From Actinomycetota bacterium (GTDB taxonomy: Bacteria > Actinomycetota > Acidimicrobiia > Acidimicrobiales > JACDEA01), in assembly GCA_013816725.1 (NCBI GenBank), contig JACDEA010000172.1:1-5712 (forward strand): DNA of 5,712 nucleotides. Direction: 5' to 3'. The translations under genes were made by a program, and so were the position numbers. A model generated the notes under the pieces. The model had not been told where the DNA came from. It saw only the letters and a list, made by a program, of their open reading frames with translations, and made no database searches. Positions 5,545 to 5,712 of this stretch are shown here, one piece after another. How positions within the stretch are numbered: the first letter of the stretch is position 1; each line of letters opens with the position of its first letter.

Positions 5545-5712
5545 GTGGCCGAACCTACCCGGCCCTCGTGCAGGGCACGCCGGGCCATAGGGACGTAGGT
5601 GATCGCCGCGTACCAGGCCAAGGCGAGGCCGGGGATGACGAAGACCCACGCCACGGTGCCTGCGCCGCGGTGCCAGCCCACATCGGAATGGCTGATCAGG
5701 AACAGCGGCAGC
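5541..5712 (-). CDS. Probable CDP-alcohol phosphatidyltransferase, C-terminal end (partial)
   Basis: Only the last 56 or so codons are in the window; the gene enters from the right edge. The visible chain has a hydrophobic segment, roughly TVAWVFVIPGLALAWYAAI, preceded by a short loop with His/Asp/Trp and followed by a basic, Arg-rich end (PMARRALHEGR) and GSAT before TGA. A membrane helix plus a basic C-terminal tail fits the last helix of PgsA-type phosphatidyltransferases, which join CDP-diacylglycerol to an alcohol such as glycerol-3-phosphate or inositol phosphate in the membrane. The catalytic DG-AR-G-D-D motif lies outside the window, so identity rests mainly on position: in M. tuberculosis pgsA2 (Rv1822) begins the same gene block. 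The stop codon overlaps the next gene as GTGA. It could be some other membrane protein. Confidence 0.6.
   Translation of the reverse strand, partial: LPLFLISHSDVGWHRGAGTVAWVFVIPGLALAWYAAITYVPMARRALHEGRVGSAT
5554..5559 (-). promoter_or_regulatory. Weak ribosome binding site (GGTAGG) for the nucleotidyltransferase fusion gene
   Basis: GGTAGG on the minus strand lies 9 nt before the GTG at 5542-5544 and supports that start over in-frame codons further upstream. It falls inside the end of the upstream phosphatidyltransferase gene. Confidence 0.4.

Noticed and set aside
4501..5598. Long open frame on the plus strand (365 codons)
   Set aside because: It is antisense to the well-conserved nucleotidyltransferase domain and beta-helix; its composition is shadow-like with no motif.
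5545..5649. 35-residue N-terminal extension of the fusion gene to an upstream start
   Set aside because: The stretch encodes the end of the upstream membrane protein in another frame, and the nucleotidyltransferase fold begins at MKAVIMAGG with a usable GTG.

Overview
The window is high-GC DNA in which every supported gene lies on the minus strand, so biological order runs from the right edge to the left. The likely source is an actinomycete (Actinomycetota), most plausibly an uncultured Acidimicrobiia-type lineage. This rests on GC content, GTG/TTG starts and gene order; the exact taxon is inference.

From right to left there are eight genes: (1) the C-terminal tail of a probable CDP-alcohol phosphatidyltransferase (5541-5712, cut by the edge); (2) an 829-residue nucleotidyltransferase / left-handed beta-helix / phosphomannomutase-like fusion (3055-5544); (3) a DUF881 membrane-anchored protein (2339-3058); (4) the small basic membrane protein Sbp, DUF1290 (2009-2335); (5) a second DUF881 protein (1241-1978); (6) the glycine-cleavage lipoyl carrier GcvH (861-1244); (7) a zinc-ribbon plus FHA protein related to GarA/OdhI (358-837); (8) the N-terminal half of a MerR-family regulator related to Rv1828 (1-351, cut by the edge). 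Gaps between genes are 30 nt or less, and three junctions are 4-nt GTGA overlaps, so this looks like one operon. No stretch over 300 bases lacks a gene, and I see no RNA genes, mobile elements, CRISPR arrays or convincing terminators.

Apart from gene 2, the order matches the Mycobacterium tuberculosis block Rv1822-Rv1828 (pgsA2, DUF881, Sbp, DUF881, gcvH, garA, merR). The operon joins envelope functions (phospholipid and sugar-nucleotide synthesis, the DUF881/Sbp membrane trio) to a metabolic and signalling group (lipoyl protein, phosphorylation-responsive FHA protein, transcription factor).

The main points of interest are a mutase-like domain that has lost its catalytic serine and metal-binding motif, a zinc ribbon on the GarA-like protein in place of the usual ETTS-type tail, and the absence of an ATG start at any of the seven visible gene starts. 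I do not see a clearly new defence or mobile system; this is a conserved housekeeping operon with lineage-specific changes.
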